From assembly GCF_018991925.1 (NCBI RefSeq), contig NW_024732415.1, positions 810,430-874,429 of the forward strand: DNA of 64,000 nucleotides, read 5' to 3'. The notes beneath the pieces are model-generated. The model saw nothing but the letters and a program-made list of their open reading frames with translations. It ran no database searches and was not told where the DNA came from. Shown here piece after piece: positions 46,255 through 58,214 of the stretch. The translations under genes were made by a program, and so were the position numbers. Position 1 is the first letter of the stretch. The number at the start of each line of letters is the position of its first letter. This DNA is from Homarus americanus (Eukaryota; Arthropoda; Malacostraca; Decapoda; Nephropidae).

Positions 46255-47772
46255 AATCCTCAGGACCTTAATACAATACCCAGGGCCGATAAACAAATAC
46301 AATACCCAGGGCCATAAATACACCCAAACAAAGCCCAGCAAAATACAATACGGGCCACGATACAACAAATACAACACACAATACAACAAAACATACCAGA
46401 CACACACCAACCCACACAATACAACACCCAGGACTGCAATACGCCACAATACCTAGGACTACAATGCATACAATACAACACCCAGGACACAATACAACAA
46501 TACAACACCCATTACTCCACAATACAACACCAGGACCACAATACGCCACAATACAACACCGTACAATACGCCACAATACCACCCAGGACTACAATACGCC
46601 ACAATACAACACCCAGGACTACAATATACGCCACAATACAACACCCAGGACTACAATACGCCACAATACAACATCTAGGACCACAATACGCCACAATACA
46701 ACACCCAGGACTACAATACACAATACAACATCTAGGACACAATACACCACAATACAACACCAGGACTACAATACGCCACAATACAACACCCAGGACTACA
46801 ATACGCCACAATACAACACTCTAGGACCACAATACGCCACAATACAACACCCAGGACTACAATACGCCACAATACAACACCCAGGACTACAATAGCCACA
46901 ATACAACATTCTAGGACCACACTACGCCACAATACAACACCAGGACTAATACCACAAACAACACCAGGACTACAATACCACAATACAACATTCTAGGACC
47001 ACACTACGCCACAATACAACACCCAGGACTACACTACGCCACAATACAACACCCAGGACTACAATACCTACAATACAACACCAGGACTACAGTACGCCAC
47101 AATACAACATTCTAGGACCACACACACAATACAACACAGGACTACACTACGCCACAATACAACACCCAGGACTACAATACGCCACAATACAACCCAGGAC
47201 CACAATACGCCACAATACAACACCCAGGACTACAATACGCCACAATACAACACCCAGGACTACAATACGCCACAATACAACACCCAGAACCACAATACGC
47301 CACAATACAACACCCAGGACTACAGTACGCCACAATACAACACCAGGACTACAATACGCCACAATACAACACCCAGGACTACAATACGCCACAATACAAC
47401 ACTCTAGGACCACAATACGCCACAATACAACACCCAGGACCACAATACGCACAATACAACACCCAGGACTACAGTACGCCACAATACAACACCAGGACTA
47501 CAATACGCCACAATACAACACCCAGGACTACAATACGCCACAATACAACACCCAGGACTACAATACGCCACAATACAACACCCAGAACCACAATGCATAC
47601 AATACAACACCGACAATACGCCACAATACAACACCCAGGACTACAATACGCACAATACTGACCACACACGCCACAATACAAACCCAGGACTACAGTACGC
47701 CACAATACAACGACACAATCACATTCTAGGACCACACTACGCCACAATACAACACTCAGGACTACAATACGC
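46255..47772. repeat. 30-bp minisatellite, about 50 copies (1.5 kb)
   Basis: The unit contains CCACAATACAACACCCAGGA and CTACAATACG. Units vary by single-base indels, loss of a C in CACCC, and recurrent variants such as ATTCTAGGACCACACTACG. The array starts more degenerate (46260-46460) and becomes regular from about 46,590. It yields Cys/Val-rich and Thr-rich open frames that are not genes. Confidence 0.97.
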
Positions 47773-47980
47773 CCCCACTTTATCCATCTGCAGGATCACC
47801 ACGCCCCACCTGGGAGGAATAACACCGCCCACCAATACCTTAATTACATTACCTGACGGGGGGAGTCACTGTCACGGGTCACGATAACACAGGTGACGTC
47901 TCTCTCACTCACCTGGGACCTGTCGTAATGTCTGTCTGTCTGTCTGTCTCTTTTCCTCACCTGGGACCTGTCGTAATGTT

Positions 47981-48013
<33 letters not shown>

Positions 48014-48116
48014 TGCCTGGAACCTCTCATAATGTCTGTCTGTCTCTCTCTCTCTCTTGCTGAACCTCTCATAATGTCTGTCTGTCTCTCTCTCTCTCTT
48101 GCCTGGAACCCCTTAA

Positions 48117-48165
<49 letters not shown>

Positions 48166-48640
48166 TGCCTGGAACCCCCATAATGTCTGTCTGTCTGTCT
48201 ATCTGTATATTTCCTCACCTGGAACCTGTCGTAATATCTGTCTCTGTCTGTCTCTCTCTCACCTGGAACCTGTCGTAATATCTGTCTGTCTGTCCGTCTC
48301 ACCTGGGACCTGTCGTAATCTCTCTCTCTAACAGCCACAACAACGTCACTAAACCTCAAGTCATACTCCCAAACAATTAAACTTTCTTATAACCAAAACA
48401 AAAACATACAAAATACCCCCCCAAAAGTAGCTATACTTTCTAAGACTTTCATTTAACTTTATAGGCAACACGGAAAGAACTTTTAATATTAATGTCCGGG
48501 TTAAAGGCTGTTTAGAAGGTTGAGGGCTGACTTCAAAGGTGACCTGAGAAGAAGAGGTACACACGTACTAACAGCCGCTGCAGAGTTGTGTAGGAAGGGT
48601 CACTGGCAGTATGAGGTGAGCACAGCCAGCACACCTGCAC
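47772..48640. repeat. CACCTGGAACCTGTCGTAAT / CTGT array plus unique DNA
   Basis: From about 47908 to 48325, a CCTGG(G/A)ACC(T/C)..(C/A)TAAT(G/A)T block recurs about nine times. The copies are separated by CTGT and TC microsatellites of different lengths. 48330-48640 is unique sequence. Confidence 0.9.
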
Positions 48641-49012
48641 CTCATACTAGCGCCCTCATACTAGCACCTCATACTAGCACCATACTAGACACAGGCACGC
48701 TGGCCACCCCATACTAGACATAGGCACGCTGGCCACCTCATACTAGACACAGGCACGCCCACCCCATACTAGACACAGGCACGCTGGCCACCACATACTA
48801 GACACAGGCACGCTGGCCACCTCTATACTAGACACAGGCACGCTACACCCCCTATACTAGACACAGGCACGCTGGCCACCATACTAGACACAAGCACGCT
48901 GGCCACCTCATACTAGACACAGGCACGCTGGCCACCTCATACTAGACACAGGCACGCCACACCTCATACTAGACACAGGCACGCTGGCCACTCTCATACT
49001 AGACCCAAACAT
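48640..49012. repeat. 29-bp minisatellite, about 13 copies
   Basis: The unit contains CATACTAGACACAGGCACGC followed by TGGCCACCT. Several copies lack TGG or carry CTCAT/CCCAT variants. Confidence 0.95.
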
Positions 49013-49099
49013 CTGTTGTGCCCAGTATGTGTTACCTGTATGTGTCACTTACATCACCTGGTGTCAAGTGCCCCTTCCTCCCACAGTCATACCGTTACT

Positions 49100-49380
49100 G
49101 GAGCAGGTGTCATGTGTGTACCAGTACGTATGTGTGTCAAGTGTCATGTGTGTGTGCAAGTGTCATGTGTGTGTGTCAAGTGTCATGTATGTGTATCATG
49201 TCATGTGTGTGCCAGGTGTCATGTGTGTGTGTGTGTGTGTGTGTGTCAAGTGTCATGTGTGTGTCAAGTGTCATGTGTGTGTGTGTGTGTCAAGTGTCAT
49301 GTGTGTGTGTGTGTCAAGTGTCATGTGTGTGTGTGTGTCAAGTGTCATGTGTGTGTGTGTCAAGTGTCGTGTGACGTTTT
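49100..49380. repeat. GTCAAGTGTCATG / (TG)n compound repeat
   Basis: About ten copies of CAAGTGTCATG separated by (TG)n of variable length. Confidence 0.92.
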
Positions 49381-49932
49381 CTCTGTCACGTATGTAGCGT
49401 CAGGAAACGACACATGCGTCACGCCTGTTCCATGACGTCATAAACCCCTCCCTCCCTGCCCCTCCTCTCTCTCTCCCCAAAGCGCAGTGAGGGAGGGAGG
49501 AGGGAGGAGGAGGGAGGAGGGAGGGAGGACGGTCACATATTACGATCCCCGAATACCATAGATGTTTGTTTGTGGATAGGCTAGTAGTTGTGGTTGAGGT
49601 AGGGGATAGTGTTATGGTGGTGGTGGTGGTGGATAGTTGTTGTTGTGATATAAGGAAAGAAGTTAGAATGAAGGTTTGTCAATCAAATAAACCCTTTCTT
49701 TCCTAGCCCCCTCTTCTTTTCCTCCTCCATCTATTTCTCCTTCCTCAATTCCCACCCCCACACCTTCCTCCTTCCACTACACAACACAGCCTCTCACCCC
49801 TCCCCCCCTGCCAGACCTATAAACGCTCAATAAACATCAAGACTAACATCACTACAGCGAGTTACAGTCAGGTAAATCATCATCACTACAGATAATAAAC
49901 AGATAAGACACATTCTGCGTTGATCACTACAA

Positions 49933-49935
<3 letters not shown>
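49380..49935. other. Unique DNA with short G/A- and TGG-rich tracts
   Basis: A TGACGTCA motif is at 49433. GGAGGGAGG is at 49486-49530 and TGG repeats at 49616-49634. No gene seen. Confidence 0.5.

Positions 49936-50017
<82 letters not shown>
49935..50017. repeat. (TA)n microsatellite
   Basis: About 40 uninterrupted TA dinucleotides. Confidence 0.97.
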
Positions 50018-50021
<4 letters not shown>

Positions 50022-50405
50022 TTCATTCACCAGTAGGATAATTTTTCTTCCTGCACTGAGAGAGAGAGAGACTGACTGTGTGTTAAATGATCTTGTATAT
50101 AATTGAGTAAATTCATTCATAGTGTAGCGAGGTCATGTATGTATGTATGTATGTATGTATGTATGTGCGTACCAAACATGCTCATTAACACACTAAAAAA
50201 ACTAGCAGCGTTAACATGATATTAATATTTTAATGGAAAATATGAGGCTGGAGCAGACGACCCTGTTAGGTGATGGTGTAATTAAGAGAAGGTGCTCAGG
50301 TGACGGCTTCCGGGAGGTCACCTGTACACACACACACAGACATACACACACACAGACATAATACATACATACATATTCCCTAAACTAATATATTGTATTT
50401 CACTC
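50017..50405. other. Unique DNA with (GTAT)n and CA runs
   Basis: (GTAT)n at 50135-50165 and CACACAGACATA words at 50325-50365. No gene seen. Confidence 0.6.
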
Positions 50406-51030
50406 AGGTTGTAACTCTCTCCTCTCTCTCCCTCTCTCTCTCTCCCTATACCCTTCTCTTTCATCATTTCTCATATCTACTTCTTTTTCTCCCTCTTTCC
50501 ATCCAATTACTTTACTTTCCCCCTCTCTTCATCTTTCATCTCCACTCACTCTCCCTCCTCCTCTACACCCACTCTTTCTCCCTCCCACTCTCTCTCCCCA
50601 CTCTACACCCACTTCTCCCTCCCCACCCCTCCCTCCTCCTCTACACCCACTCTTCTTCCCTCCCACTCTCCCTCACTCTACACTCTCTTTCCCTCCCTCC
50701 AATCACTCTCCCTCCTCCTCTACACCCACTCTTCTTCCCTCCCACTCTCTCCCTCACTCTACACCCACTTTCCTCCCTCCTCCCCCTCCATCCATCTCTA
50801 TCTTTCTCCACTGTCCTTCCCTCTCCATTTCTCTCTCTCTCCCTAGTTCCTCCCCATCCTCTCCCTCCTTCCCCCCTCTTTCTAGTCCCTCTCTCTCCCT
50901 AGTTCCTCCCTCTCCCTAGTTCCTCCCCCCTCTCTCTCTCTCCCTAGTTCCTCCCCCTCTCTCTCTCCCTAGTTCCTCTCTCTCTCTCTCCCCTAGTTCC
51001 TCCCTCTCTCTCTCCTCAGTTCCTCTCTTC
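50405..51030. repeat. Polypyrimidine tract with two embedded repeats
   Basis: CTCTACACCCACTCTTCTTC units occur at about 50560-50775. TCTCTCCCTAGTTCCTCCC units occur at about 50838-51020. Confidence 0.9.
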
Positions 51031-51092
51031 CGCTCGTCAAGCAATTCCCTGAATGCGGCCACTTCTTCCCTTCAGTAGGATCTGTGATAACG

Positions 51093-51189
<97 letters not shown>

Positions 51190-51330
51190 CACCCCCCACA
51201 CACACACACACTAACACCCCCCACACACACACAACACCCCCACACACACACGCCCACAAACACCCCCCACACACGCCCACAAACACCCCCCCACACACGC
51301 CCACAAACACCCCCCTACACCCCCCCAAGT
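51093..51330. repeat. (CA)n then ACACCCCCCACACAC array
   Basis: (CA)n of about 46 units at 51093-51186, followed by CACACACGCCCACAAACACC-type units to 51325. Confidence 0.96.
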
Positions 51331-51744
51331 GGTAGAGACTGCAGAGGACCCACCAACCATCCAGCCAGCCAACCATCCACACAGTATTGATATCCCCAAA
51401 CTAAATTACTTCAGATTACTCCTGATTTGCATCGCTTACGGGATAAATTAGCCGGCACAAAAATGCTCTCCCAGGGTCCAAGGGCAACCACGTCCACTGC
51501 ATAGAAAACGGGAAGAGGGACTAAATTAATTGGGTTTTTTTCTTATTTTGTGTTTTATTACTTTTATTTATTGTATATATATATTGTTTTATTTGTTGTT
51601 ATTTCCATTTTATTTCGTTATTTTCTGTTTTATTTGTGTTTTTCTTATTTTTTATATTATTTAGTTTCGTTGGTCATAGAAAATGGGATATGGTTAAGGT
51701 AAACTGTTTTATTTTGTTATGGTGTTAGGGAAGGTAAGTGTCTG

Positions 51745-51748
<4 letters not shown>
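51330..51748. other. Unique T-rich DNA
   Basis: 51530-51670 is T-rich low complexity (TTTTATTTCGTTATTTT). No gene seen. Confidence 0.5.

Positions 51749-51808
<60 letters not shown>
51749..51808. repeat. (TG)n microsatellite
   Basis: About 30 uninterrupted TG units. Confidence 0.97.
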
Positions 51809-51809
<1 letters not shown>

Positions 51810-51989
51810 TGGCGAGGAAACACACCCGTCAATGCTCATACGTGACACAGCTGCTTGAGTCATCTAAGTGGGCGGCTAGGGTGGGTGTGTGGGTGGGTAG
51901 GTGGGTGAGTGAGTGAGAGGAGGTGACATTGCCCTTCGCCTCATTGTGAGTGAAGGAGGGGGAGGGGTGGCTGTATCACACGCAAGCAA

Positions 51990-52515
51990 GTTCTTAAGGC
52001 ACCTGCCCACTCTCACTCACTCTCTCCCTCCCTCCCCCCTCCTCACTCTCACTCACCCTCCCTCCCTCACTCACTCTCCTTCCCTCCCTCACTCACTCAC
52101 TCCTTCCCTCCCTCACTCACTCTCTCCCTCCCTCCCTCACTCACTCCCTCACACAATAACGAGGAAAATACATAAAAAAGCAAGTAGAATCATAAACAAA
52201 AACACATTAGCAAACAAACTCTCTCTCTCTCTTCCTCCTCTCCCACCCTACTTCATTATCTCTCCCTCTCTTCCCTTCTACTTCATATAGTCAGATTTTC
52301 CTCCCCTCCTCTCCTACTTCCTCCCTCCCCTCCCCCCTTCCTTCCTCACCCTCCCTCGCCCCTTCCCCCCACTCCTCCGTGATTTCCCAGAGGAGCAGAT
52401 GCTTGTAAGGGGGTATAGGCGACCTTCCCTTCAATGTCACTCACTCACTCATTCACTCACTCTTTCACTCACTCACTCACTCTTTCACTCACTCATTCAC
52501 TCTTTAACTCGTAGG
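51990..52515. repeat. CTCACTCACTCTCTCCCTCC arrays
   Basis: 52008-52152 alternates CACTCACT and CCCTCCCT blocks. 52205-52375 is pyrimidine-rich. 52437-52505 is CACTCACTCTTTCACTCACT. Confidence 0.9.
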
Positions 52516-53725
52516 TAGTAGGCAGCTATCAAACAGGGAGGTACTACCGCCTGGGAAGATATTAGATGACCCTGCTGCCATATGTGACCAATTCCCAGGT
52601 TGGTGATCAGACTTCCTGCCTCATTTACACACAATTGCAGGGTCTCAATTGTTTCTCTAACTTGACAACACAACATATATATCGTTTCTCACTCTTGATT
52701 TGCTTTATTTTGTCTATATCTGTATTTTTTATTTTATTTTTTTTCGCCCTCCAGTCCTGATGAGGTGGATACAAATACAGTTTTGGTCACTATTGTTAAA
52801 CGATAATTTCTCAAACTTTCATACGATTAATTTTCTTCGTGAATCAAGAATGTAAAATATGAATCAAATTTGTGTTTTTTTGGTTGTTTTAATTGATGCT
52901 ACGTGAATGATATTAGTTAAGGTAGTGTTTTATTTAAAGATTTTGTTTTTATTGTTTTTGTGTTTCAGTTTGTTCGGTGTCTTTTTCTAACATCATTTAC
53001 CATGCGTGAATGTTGACCATAGTAAACTTTCAGAATCCTCCACTTACATATTTCCTTCAATAGCTCTCTAATAAACTTTTACGACTACAAGTACAACTCA
53101 AATAAGTTTAATTACACGTTCGATACGGGACAGTACGACCAACAAACAGGGTTGAGACAAGATCAAACAAAACTTTCTGCGTCGTTGTCAGATGTGGCTG
53201 TGATGGTGTGAGGCCAGCAGGTAATTGGCTATGACGTCACAGGATAACACCCAATGACGTGAGTGCCAGTCCTCTCATGCCCCGCCCCTCTATGGCATTA
53301 TTATGGGATTGGGTGTTTGTTTGTTTGTTGTTGTTTGTGAATTATTGATAGTAATGATGGTTGATTTGGGAGTATTTTGGTAGTGAGGATTATTTTATAA
53401 AGGGAACAATGTAATTATTCTTACATTGTATTCATGTTCAAGGTTACAACTATAACATTGGTACTGTGGCATCTCTCTCTCACACGCACACATAACTACT
53501 GAATTACATAATACACTTGGCCTAATGTACTTCAGAATCCAATGAAATAAGTATCCAATGCACAGAAACAAGTCGTAATTCATCACCATTACACACACAC
53601 ACAGATCAATACCGTCTCATCAACTCCTCGAAGCAGTACAGTAAATCACATCAACTCAGGTAATCGTGTCAATATTCAGGTAAATTCAATTATAGAAAAA
53701 TATATTAGAAAATGTTACCTTGACC
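52515..53725. other. Unique AT-rich DNA, no gene seen
   Basis: Mostly single-copy sequence. It includes a compact cluster of promoter-like motifs near 53224-53290 (listed separately). Confidence 0.5.
53224..53290. promoter_or_regulatory. CCAAT / CRE / GC-box cluster
   Basis: Inverted CCAAT box (ATTGG, 53224), perfect CRE palindrome TGACGTCA (53232-53239), CCAAT then TGACGTGA (53251-53262) and CCCCGCCCC (53280-53288) within 65 bp. The arrangement is promoter-like, but no transcript or coding exon is visible beside it. Confidence 0.3.
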
Positions 53726-53728
53726 AAG

Positions 53729-53729
<1 letters not shown>

Positions 53730-53780
<51 letters not shown>
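53730..53780. repeat. (TG)n microsatellite
   Basis: About 24 TG units. Confidence 0.97.
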
Positions 53781-53781
<1 letters not shown>

Positions 53782-54535
53782 CTATAGACCTGCCTTCTCC
53801 CTTCATTATCACCATCACCAGGGCGTAGTTGGGGTGGATAATTGTGGTTGTGGTTACGTTAGGTTTAGGTTAGGTTAGGTTAGGCTAAGCACCACTCATT
53901 AATTTAGGTCATAATTATTCAGGTCAGGTCAGCTGATTGAGGTCAGCGCCGAGATAGTTTATATCTTAGGTGAAAACATGGAAACAACTCGGGGTGATTT
54001 AGACAGCTGGCTAGGGTGGGGGTGAGGGGGAGGGAGGGGAGGTGGGAGGAGGGGAGGAGGGGAAGGGCTAGGTGGGAGGGCGAGAGGGTTGAAGAAGGAG
54101 GGAGAGGAGAGAGGGAGGAGAGAGAGGGAGAGGAGAGGAGACGCGGTAAAGGTGGAAGGAAGAGAGGCGGAAGGAGATGAGAGAGATATAGGAGGAGGAG
54201 GAGGAGAGAGACGGGGGTGTAGAGGGAAGAGAGAGGGAGGGGAAGAGGAGGACAGAAGAAGGACAAGAGGAAGATGAGAGGGAAGACGGGAAGGGAGGGG
54301 GAGGAGAGGGGGGAGGAGAGGGGGGGAGGAGAGGGGGGGAGAATATATCCTCACTTGCCTCAAACAACACGTCAACACTTAGCGAGTTCCCAGGACGGTC
54401 CCTCACTTCACCTCTTACTTCACTTCTCACTTCACCCCAAACAACGTGGTTAATGGTAGTTAAGCATTTAGACTGCATAGTGTATATATGAGTAAGTTTT
54501 ATTATTGTTTGTAGTGATGTTGTAGTCATTATCTA
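53780..54535. repeat. Purine tract (GGGAGG/GAGGAG) plus unique flanks
   Basis: 54015-54345 is almost all purine on the + strand. GGTTAGGTTAGG is at 53868-53884. The rest is unique. The open frames on the opposite strand are compositional. Confidence 0.85.
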
Positions 54536-54676
54536 TACATACATATATACATACTTACAGTACATACATACATTCATACATACATATATACATACATAAA
54601 TACATACATACATACATATATGCATACACACATATTGTACATACATTCATACATCCATATATACATTAATACATAC

Positions 54677-54764
<88 letters not shown>

Positions 54765-54765
54765 A
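54535..54765. repeat. (CATA)n then (TA)n
   Basis: CATA-rich from 54536 to 54690 and (TA)n at 54690-54760. Confidence 0.95.
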
Positions 54766-54856
54766 CTTGTATATTATTTGTAAATCAAGAGACCCATTCC
54801 CCAATTATGTAACTATATTTTCAGCCTTCCGGCTGCCATGCCCTTTCAATAAACCG

Positions 54857-54859
54857 TTA

Positions 54860-54915
<56 letters not shown>
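54857..54915. repeat. (ATT)n microsatellite
   Basis: About 19 ATT units directly after AATAAACCGTTAA. Confidence 0.97.
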
Positions 54916-55024
54916 ATTCATTCATACTCAGAAATAGGCCAATGAGTTCAGAACTGTATTTAGTTTTCTGAAGTCTGATATTTTACTGTCACAAACACTG
55001 AAGCCAGTTAACGAGCCTGAAACT

Positions 55025-55348
55025 CTGAACTGTTGAAACGAGACGGCTGAAAGAGACGGGTAAAAAGAGACGGGTGAAACGAGACGGTGAAAGAGACGGG
55101 TGAAGTGAGACGGCTGGAACAAGACGGGTGAAACGAGACGGCTGGAACGAGACGGCTGAAAGAGACGGGTGAAACGAGACGGGTAAAACGAGACGGTGAA
55201 AGAGACGGGTGAAACGAGACGGGTGAAGTGAGACGGCTGGAACAAGACGGGTGAAACGAGACGACTGGAACGAGACGGCTGGAACGAAACTGGTGGAACG
55301 AGATGGGTGAGACGAGACAACTGGAACGAGACGGGTGAAACGAGTCTC
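55025..55348. repeat. GAGACGGGTGAAAC minisatellite (~14-15 bp)
   Basis: About 22 copies of GAGACGG(G/C)TG(G)AA(C/AG). Variants are arranged in blocks that recur: GGTGAAGTGAGACGGCTGG appears twice, about 132 bp apart. Confidence 0.92.
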
Positions 55349-55432
55349 TTAACTGCCAATTGCTAATATGTTATACAGAAAACGACTTCATTACAGCACG
55401 GAGACAAGACCTGAACGAGAATATTATGAAGT

Positions 55433-55433
55433 G

Positions 55434-55483
<50 letters not shown>

Positions 55484-55500
55484 TAATAACAACAATAACA

Positions 55501-55555
<55 letters not shown>

Positions 55556-55640
55556 TAATAATAATAACAACAATAACAATAAAAACACCAATAACAATAA
55601 CAACAAACATCAATAACAATAATAACAACGACATCAATAA
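55433..55640. repeat. (AAT)n microsatellite
   Basis: Two long AAT runs (55433-55483 and 55502-55550) followed by degenerate AACAAT sequence. Confidence 0.96.
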
Positions 55641-55835
55641 CATGACCCACAAGATATATAAGAAATCAGTAATTTACGACCCAAAATAAACCGGACGTGA
55701 ATCTGACATGAAAAATATATATATAATAATAACGTATCGACTGAGAAGCGGCCGGTAATTGGTGCCGCTAGAGTCTAATTGGCTCGCTTACCTGTGGCAT
55801 TTCGTGAGTGCCGCCATATGAACCATGATCATCGG

Positions 55836-56562
55836 TGTTACGCGTTACTCCTTGTCACGCGTTACTCCTTGTCACGCGTAACTCCTTGTCACGCGTCACT
55901 CCTTGTCACGCGTCACTCCTTGTCACGCGTCACTCCTTGTCACGCGTCACTCCTTGTCACGCGTCACTCCTTGTCACGCGCTACCCCGTCGTTATTTTGT
56001 CACGCGCCTACCTGGCCACGCGCCTACGCGCCTACCACGCACGGCCTCGCCGTTACCTTGTCACGCGTTATTCTGTCACGCACCCTTAATACGCTGTTAC
56101 TCGGCCACGCGTCACTTCCTTGTCACGCGTCACTCTCCTTGTCACGCGTTACCTCTTGTCACGCGTCACTTTCCTTGTCACGTCACCCTGTCACGCGCGT
56201 CATCTTCTTGTCACGCGTTACCCTGCCTGCAACTCCTGTCACGCGTCACTCCTTGTCACGCGTTACTTCCTTGTCACGCGTTACCTCTTTGTCACGCGTC
56301 ACTTCCTTGTCACGCGTTACTCCTGTCACGCGTTACCCTGTCACGTTACCTCCTGTCACGCGTCACTCCTTGTCACGCGTCACTCCTTGTCACGCGTCAC
56401 TCCTTGTCACGCGTCACTCCTTGTCACGCGTTACTCATTCCCTGTCATGTGTTTCTGTGTTGTGTGTCACTCTGTCACGCGTCTTATTGTTATGTGTCAC
56501 GTGTTACTCTTTGCCACGTTTCAATGTCACGCGTCACTGCCATGTGTCACTCCTTGTCACGT
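55836..56562. repeat. 17-bp CpG-rich satellite (CACGCGTCACTCCTTGT), ~40 copies
   Basis: The unit contains the palindrome ACGCGT and two CpGs. The 5' and 3' parts are homogeneous, while 55980-56340 is degenerate with insertions. Variants include CACGCGTTAC. The 180 to 265-codon frames across it are artefacts. Confidence 0.96.
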
Positions 56563-56589
56563 CCTCCACCAATTAGACGGCAGGGCGTA

Positions 56590-56800
56590 CCGTGTTGACC
56601 AATCACAGATGACAGGGTTCACCTTGCTAGCCAATCATGGAATAAAGGACTCTGCTGGGTGACCAATCAGAAAAAGGCCTCGAGGAATAGCCAATCAGAA
56701 GTAGGTCTCAAGGAATAGCCAATCGGGAAGTAGGTCTTGAGGAATAGCCAATCGGGAAGCTTTACGTAACTTGGCAATTAACTTTTGCCAATTCCAATCA
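56590..56800. repeat. ~29-bp repeat, each unit with a CCAATC box
   Basis: CCAATCA/CCAATCGGGAAG occurs at about 56599, 56631, 56662, 56690, 56719 and 56749, with GTAGGTCTCAAGGAATAG between the later copies. Confidence 0.9.
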
Positions 56801-56859
56801 GGAAAGTTGAGAGATTATCCGTTATCGAGACTTTCCGATATTAGGGGGAGGATTAAGGG

Positions 56860-57032
56860 GTGTAGTAGTAGTAGTAGTAGTAGTAGTAGCAGTAGTAGTA
56901 GTAGTAGTAGTAGTAGTAGGAGGAGGAGGAGGAGGAGATTAATGAGGTAGAAGAAGAAGGAGGAGGAGGAAGAGGAAAGAGAGAAAGGAGAGAGGAGGAG
57001 GAGACGGGGGGGTTAAGAAGGGGTAGGAAGTG

Positions 57033-57094
<62 letters not shown>

Positions 57095-57095
57095 G
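56860..57095. repeat. (AGT)n, (AGG)n and (GA)n tracts
   Basis: AGT 56861-56917, AGG 56917-56936, purine-rich to 57010, and (GA)n 57037-57090. Confidence 0.95.
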
Positions 57096-57214
57096 TAGAC
57101 ATTTACCATTTATAGATCATCAATAGCCATCAATAACCACCACCACCACCACTAATGGTTAATGGTCTGGGTTGGGTGACATGCAACAGGCGGTCAGATG
57201 GTGACGCTTTTAGG

Positions 57215-57495
57215 AGTGTCCTGTCTGTCTGTCTGTCTGTCTGTGTGTCTGTCTGTCTAGGTTTCTGCCTATGTGGGTTTCAGTGTGTCTTTCTGTCTGT
57301 CTGTCTGTCTATCTGTTTGTTCTGTCTCTCTCTATACGGGTGTCTGTCTCTGTTTGTGTCTGTATGGGTGGCACAACCACCACCACTGCTCCTACCACCA
57401 CCACCATCACCATCACCACCACTACCACGACCACCACTACCACCACTACCACCATCACCACCACTACCACCACCACTACCACCATCTCCTCACTA
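57215..57495. repeat. (CTGT)n and (CCA)n tracts
   Basis: CTGTCTGT words 57221-57320 and CCACCACTA/CACCAT words 57375-57490. Confidence 0.92.
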
Positions 57496-57741
57496 TCGTC
57501 CCTCCTCTGTCAACTGGCCATTGAGGGCGTGACCAGATTCTCTTAAGCGAGAGAGAGAGAGAGAGAGAGATTGATTCATTACCCTAACCTAACCTAACCA
57601 TGACACACACACACACAACCACCATTAGCCCAGCGGTATAGAATCCTTTGCCGAATTAGCTATCCATGTCGGGTATTTCTTCATTAAAAATTATATATTG
57701 AATTATAGATTATCTGATGACATAATTAGGGGAGTGATGTT

Positions 57742-57806
57742 AGCTGGGGGGAGAAGGGGGGGAGGTGGGGGGTAGGGAGGTGGGGGGGTAAGGGGGGGGT
57801 TAGGTG
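57742..57806. repeat. G-run cluster (G-quadruplex-prone)
   Basis: At least seven runs of four or more G within about 65 bases, ending GGGGGGGGTTAGG. Confidence 0.9.
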
Positions 57807-57894
57807 GCGGGTATCGAAGCTTCGTCAATTGGTCCATTAGTTCGATGAATCTGGGCCACACAGCCATTGGTGATGTCTTCTGTCGGCGTGTGGA

Positions 57895-58205
57895 ATTAGG
57901 TCGTGGCACTGTCCATTTGTACTTTCTTGGGAGGGGACACTGTTCATATGTACTTTGGGGTGGCACTGTACATATACATACAAGGAATACGTCTGATGTA
58001 CTTTCTTGGGAGTGGGACCGCCCATATATACTTAGGAGTGGCACTGTCCATATGTATTTTGGGGTGGCACTGTCCACATGTACTTGGGTAGTGGTACTAT
58101 CTATATGCACTTTCTTGGGTGGTGGCACTGTGCATATACATACAAGGAATACGTCTGAGGTACTTTCTTGGGAGTGGCACTGTCTATATACTGTATTTAT
58201 ACAAG
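57895..58205. repeat. GTGGCACTGTCCATATGTAC minisatellite
   Basis: About nine GGCACTGT(C/A/G)(C/A)ATAT units. A longer block (ATACATACAAGGAATACGTC, then TACTTTCTTGGGAGTGG) recurs about 163 bp apart (57973 and 58136). Confidence 0.9.
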
Positions 58206-58214
58206 GAGTGTTAG

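Noticed and set aside
46268..47747. Series of Cys/Val-rich minus-strand frames
   Set aside because: They come from the 30-bp minisatellite and break wherever a unit has an indel.
46255..47772. CRISPR-like appearance of ~30-bp repeats
   Set aside because: Units are directly contiguous with no unique spacers, in a eukaryotic context. The same applies to the 53-bp array at 2440 and the 34-bp array at 42747.
55779..56576. 265-codon and overlapping frames rich in Arg/His/Ser/Leu
   Set aside because: Translations of the 17-bp CACGCGT satellite in several frames at once.
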